Source: JBCCKC01 sp039182435 (GTDB taxonomy: Bacteria; Verrucomicrobiota; Verrucomicrobiia; Opitutales; Coraliomargaritaceae). Taken from it: DNA of 8,751 nt. A model generated the notes under the pieces. It ran no database searches and was not told where the DNA came from. It worked only from the letters and a program-made list of their open reading frames with translations. The stretch is taken from positions 1-8,751 of the forward strand of contig JBCDCC010000094.1 of the NCBI GenBank assembly GCA_039182435.1. The letters run 5' to 3'. Every line of letters starts with the position of its first letter. Positions within the stretch are counted from its first letter, which is position 1. Shown here one piece after another: positions 7,354 through 8,751 of this stretch. Made by a program: the position numbers and the translations under genes.

Positions 7354-7863
7354 ATGAAAAGAACGACTTTGATAACTCTTTCGGTTCTCGGGCTGCTTCA
7401 ATTGTTCAGCGCGACTGCGACGGCAGCAGATTACGTGACACGGGCGGAATATGATGCGCTCCTCCAGAAGGTTGCTAAACTCGAGGCAACTATGGCATCA
7501 ATGCAAACGACGCAAATTGACGCGATTCGTGAGGAAGTGGCGACTGCGTTGCCAGCGACGAGGCAGGTCAAACCTTCTTCCTCGATTGTGGATAATGTCG
7601 TCGATGCGATCTATGTCCGCGAGCAAGCGATCAACTACCCGTGGATGGATTCGGCAAAGTGGAACGTGCTCAAGAAGGGGATGAGCCCCGGCGAGGTTGT
7701 CGATGTGCTCGGTTTGCCAACTACGGATGAGCCTTCCTTGCATAAGCGCGTCGATAATGTCTATACTTATGAAGGTCGCCAGCCCTCGACGGGTCCGCGC
7801 ATTGTCGGTAAGATTCGATTCCTGAAGAAGAAGGTGATCGAGATCGATCTTCCGAAGCTGTGA
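7354..7863 (+). CDS. Exported coiled-coil protein with BamE/SmpA-like C-terminal domain
   Basis: Predicted periplasmic protein of 169 residues; exact function unknown. Residues 1-24 are a signal peptide (MKRTT then a hydrophobic core, cut after ATATA). Residues 29-66 form a probable helical coiled coil (RAEYDALLQKVAKLEATM). Residues 100-165 resemble the small SmpA/OmlA (BamE) fold: WNVLKKGMSPGEVVDVLGLP at 103-122 matches the typical G-M-xx-xEV-xxxLG-xP helix motif, then VYTYEG (136-141) and KIRFLKKKVIEI (153-164) as strands. Unlike BamE of E. coli there is no lipobox Cys, so it should not be a lipoprotein. The ATG follows a terminator U-tract with no room for a leader or Shine-Dalgarno sequence. 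A second terminator follows, so it would form its own unit or depend on read-through. The domain call is moderate; an OMP-assembly role is only a guess. Confidence 0.75.
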   Translation: MKRTTLITLSVLGLLQLFSATATAADYVTRAEYDALLQKVAKLEATMASMQTTQIDAIREEVATALPATRQVKPSSSIVDNVVDAIYVREQAINYPWMDSAKWNVLKKGMSPGEVVDVLGLPTTDEPSLHKRVDNVYTYEGRQPSTGPRIVGKIRFLKKKVIEIDLPKL

Positions 7864-7886
7864 GCGAGCATTTAGATTCTTTATTG

Positions 7887-7918
7887 AAAAGCCTCTCCAT
7901 ACCCGGAGAGGCTTTTTT
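7887..7918 (+). terminator. Intrinsic terminator after the BamE-like gene
   Basis: The 8-bp GC-rich stem GCCTCTCC (7891-7898) pairs with GGAGAGGC (7905-7912) around a 6-nt loop. It is extended by AAAA (7887-7890) pairing with the first of six T (7913-7918). It sits 23 bp after the stop codon. The flanking A and T runs could let it work in both directions, but no gene converges on it here. Confidence 0.93.
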
Positions 7919-7996
7919 GTGGGCGTCCATAAGCGGAGCTCCAGTGAATACGTATTTTGTCGTTTGTATTAAAAATATGCGGCTGTGAATCAGTGT

Positions 7997-8014
7997 TTGG
8001 CATTTGGTCTGCTT
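7997..8014 (+). promoter_or_regulatory. Candidate sigma-54 promoter of urtA
   Basis: TTGGCA at 7997-8002 and CTGCTT at 8009-8014 resemble the sigma-54 -24 and -12 elements. The invariant GG (7999-8000) and GC (8011-8012) are separated by exactly 10 bp, as RNA polymerase-sigma-54 requires. Against TGGCAC-N5-TTGC, C is replaced by T at the end of the -24 box and the first T of the -12 box by C. Transcription would start near 8024, giving a leader of about 60 nt before the urtA ATG. Control of urea uptake by nitrogen through NtrC would fit; no clear NtrC site (TGCAC-type palindrome) was seen upstream. Confidence 0.45.
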
Positions 8015-8082
8015 ACACTAACGCCCGCACAATTGATATTGGTTAGCGGACTACTCAACACACACCATAATACTATAGGAAC

Positions 8083-8751
8083 ATGAATAAATTACTCGGT
8101 AAAATCACTAAGTTGATTTCGGCTGGCGCGCTTGTTTTTTCTGCGACTACATACAGTCAGGCAGAGGAGACAGTCAAAGTCGGCGTATTGCACTCTCTCA
8201 GCGGCACGATGGCCATTTCGGAAACATCGCTGCGTGATATCCTTCTGTTTACCTTCGATGAAATTAACGCCAACGGCGGCGTCATGGGCAAGATGATCGA
8301 GCCTGTCGTTGCGGACGGTGCTTCAGACTGGCCCGTTTTCGCGGAAAAAGCAGAGCAGCTTCTGGCTAAAGACGAATGTGCGGCCGTTTTCGGTTGCTGG
8401 ACATCCGTGAGCCGCAAGTTCGTTCTCCCTGTCTTCGAAAAGTATAAGGGTCTTCTTTTCTACCCTGTGCAGTATGAAGGTGAGGAAGAATCTCCAAACA
8501 TTATCTACACCGCAGAAGCTGTTGGCCAACAGGCGATTCCTGCAGTTGATTACCTTTTGGAAGAAGGCTACAAGAAGTTCTACCTGATCGGCACCGACTA
8601 CGTTTATCCACAAACAACCAACATCGTGCTCTTCGAATACCTCCTTTCAAAGGGCATTCCTGTTGAGAACATCGGTGGTGGTATCCGCTACGAAGGTGAT
8701 GTTGCCGTTTCCGCTGGTAACTACACACCTTTCGGCCATACAGACTTCCAG
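8083..8751 (+). CDS. urtA: Urea ABC transporter substrate-binding protein UrtA (N-terminal part, cut by window edge)
   Basis: Periplasmic binding protein that should deliver urea, or short-chain amides in the FmdD branch, to the UrtBCDE permease. The open frame runs 223 codons to the window end without a stop; full family members have about 400-430. Residues 1-27 are a signal peptide (cut near YSQA). The mature part shows the type I ligand-binding fold with UrtA/FmdD signatures: VGVLHSLSGTMAISET at 33-48, FGCWTSVSRK at 103-112, GLLFYPVQYEG at 123-133, TDYVYPQTTN at 171-180 and NYTPFGHTDFQ at 213-223. Relative to short UrtA forms there are about 13 extra residues (GGIRYEGDVAVSA, about 199-211) before the YTPFGH block. 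The start is ATG 8083, with AGGA only 2 nt upstream. The permease and ATPase genes would be expected just downstream, outside the window. Confidence 0.93.
   Translation, partial: MNKLLGKITKLISAGALVFSATTYSQAEETVKVGVLHSLSGTMAISETSLRDILLFTFDEINANGGVMGKMIEPVVADGASDWPVFAEKAEQLLAKDECAAVFGCWTSVSRKFVLPVFEKYKGLLFYPVQYEGEEESPNIIYTAEAVGQQAIPAVDYLLEEGYKKFYLIGTDYVYPQTTNIVLFEYLLSKGIPVENIGGGIRYEGDVAVSAGNYTPFGHTDFQ

Noticed and set aside
8157..8728. Minus-strand frames opposite urtA
   Set aside because: They are antisense to a coding region with strong UrtA signatures and have no family marks.
1..8751. CRISPR array, tRNA, rRNA, insertion sequence or prophage
   Set aside because: No regularly spaced repeats, cloverleaf, rRNA core sequence, transposase or phage motifs were seen on either strand.

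Overview
This 8.75-kb window is a stretch of ordinary chromosome from a Gram-negative bacterium. That reading rests on an LpxR-type lipid A deacylase, a porin-like beta-barrel ending in Phe, and exported proteins with Sec signal peptides. It carries eight genes. The lack of clear Shine-Dalgarno sequences, the type of acidic porin with a leader ending in ANA and the gene mix would suit a marine verrucomicrobium (Opitutae/Puniceicoccales-like). That assignment is an inference from general resemblance; no marker gene was compared.

Left part, minus strand (1-5507). At the edge lies a type II toxin-antitoxin pair: a ribbon-helix-helix antitoxin, and a MazF/PemK-type toxin that overlaps it by 10 bp and runs off the window. 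Its likely autoregulatory palindrome sits just upstream. Next is a complete cobalamin-dependent methionine synthase gene, metH (about 3.9 kb). It starts only about 14 nt downstream of a likely transcription start, and its -10 box lies inside an 8-bp inverted repeat. This suggests repressor control rather than a riboswitch. Upstream of metH, on the same strand but probably a separate transcription unit, is a DUF2219/LpxR-like outer-membrane lipid A 3'-O-deacylase.

Right part, plus strand (5559-8751). rsmG (16S rRNA m7G527 methyltransferase) diverges from the lpxR-like gene across 51 bp. It is followed by a very acidic porin-like protein, a strong intrinsic terminator, a secreted coiled-coil protein with a BamE/SmpA-like C-terminal domain, a second strong terminator, and the first 223 codons of a urea ABC transporter substrate-binding protein (UrtA). 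A sequence with exact sigma-54 -24/-12 spacing lies about 85 bp before urtA, fitting nitrogen-controlled urea uptake.

Most genes look like separate transcription units. The most unusual points are the start codon that directly abuts a terminator U-tract at 7354, the operator over the metH -10 box, the sigma-54-like element before urtA, and a porin with about 52 acidic and 4 basic residues near a urea transporter. I found no phage, insertion sequence, CRISPR array, tRNA or rRNA, and no clearly new system.
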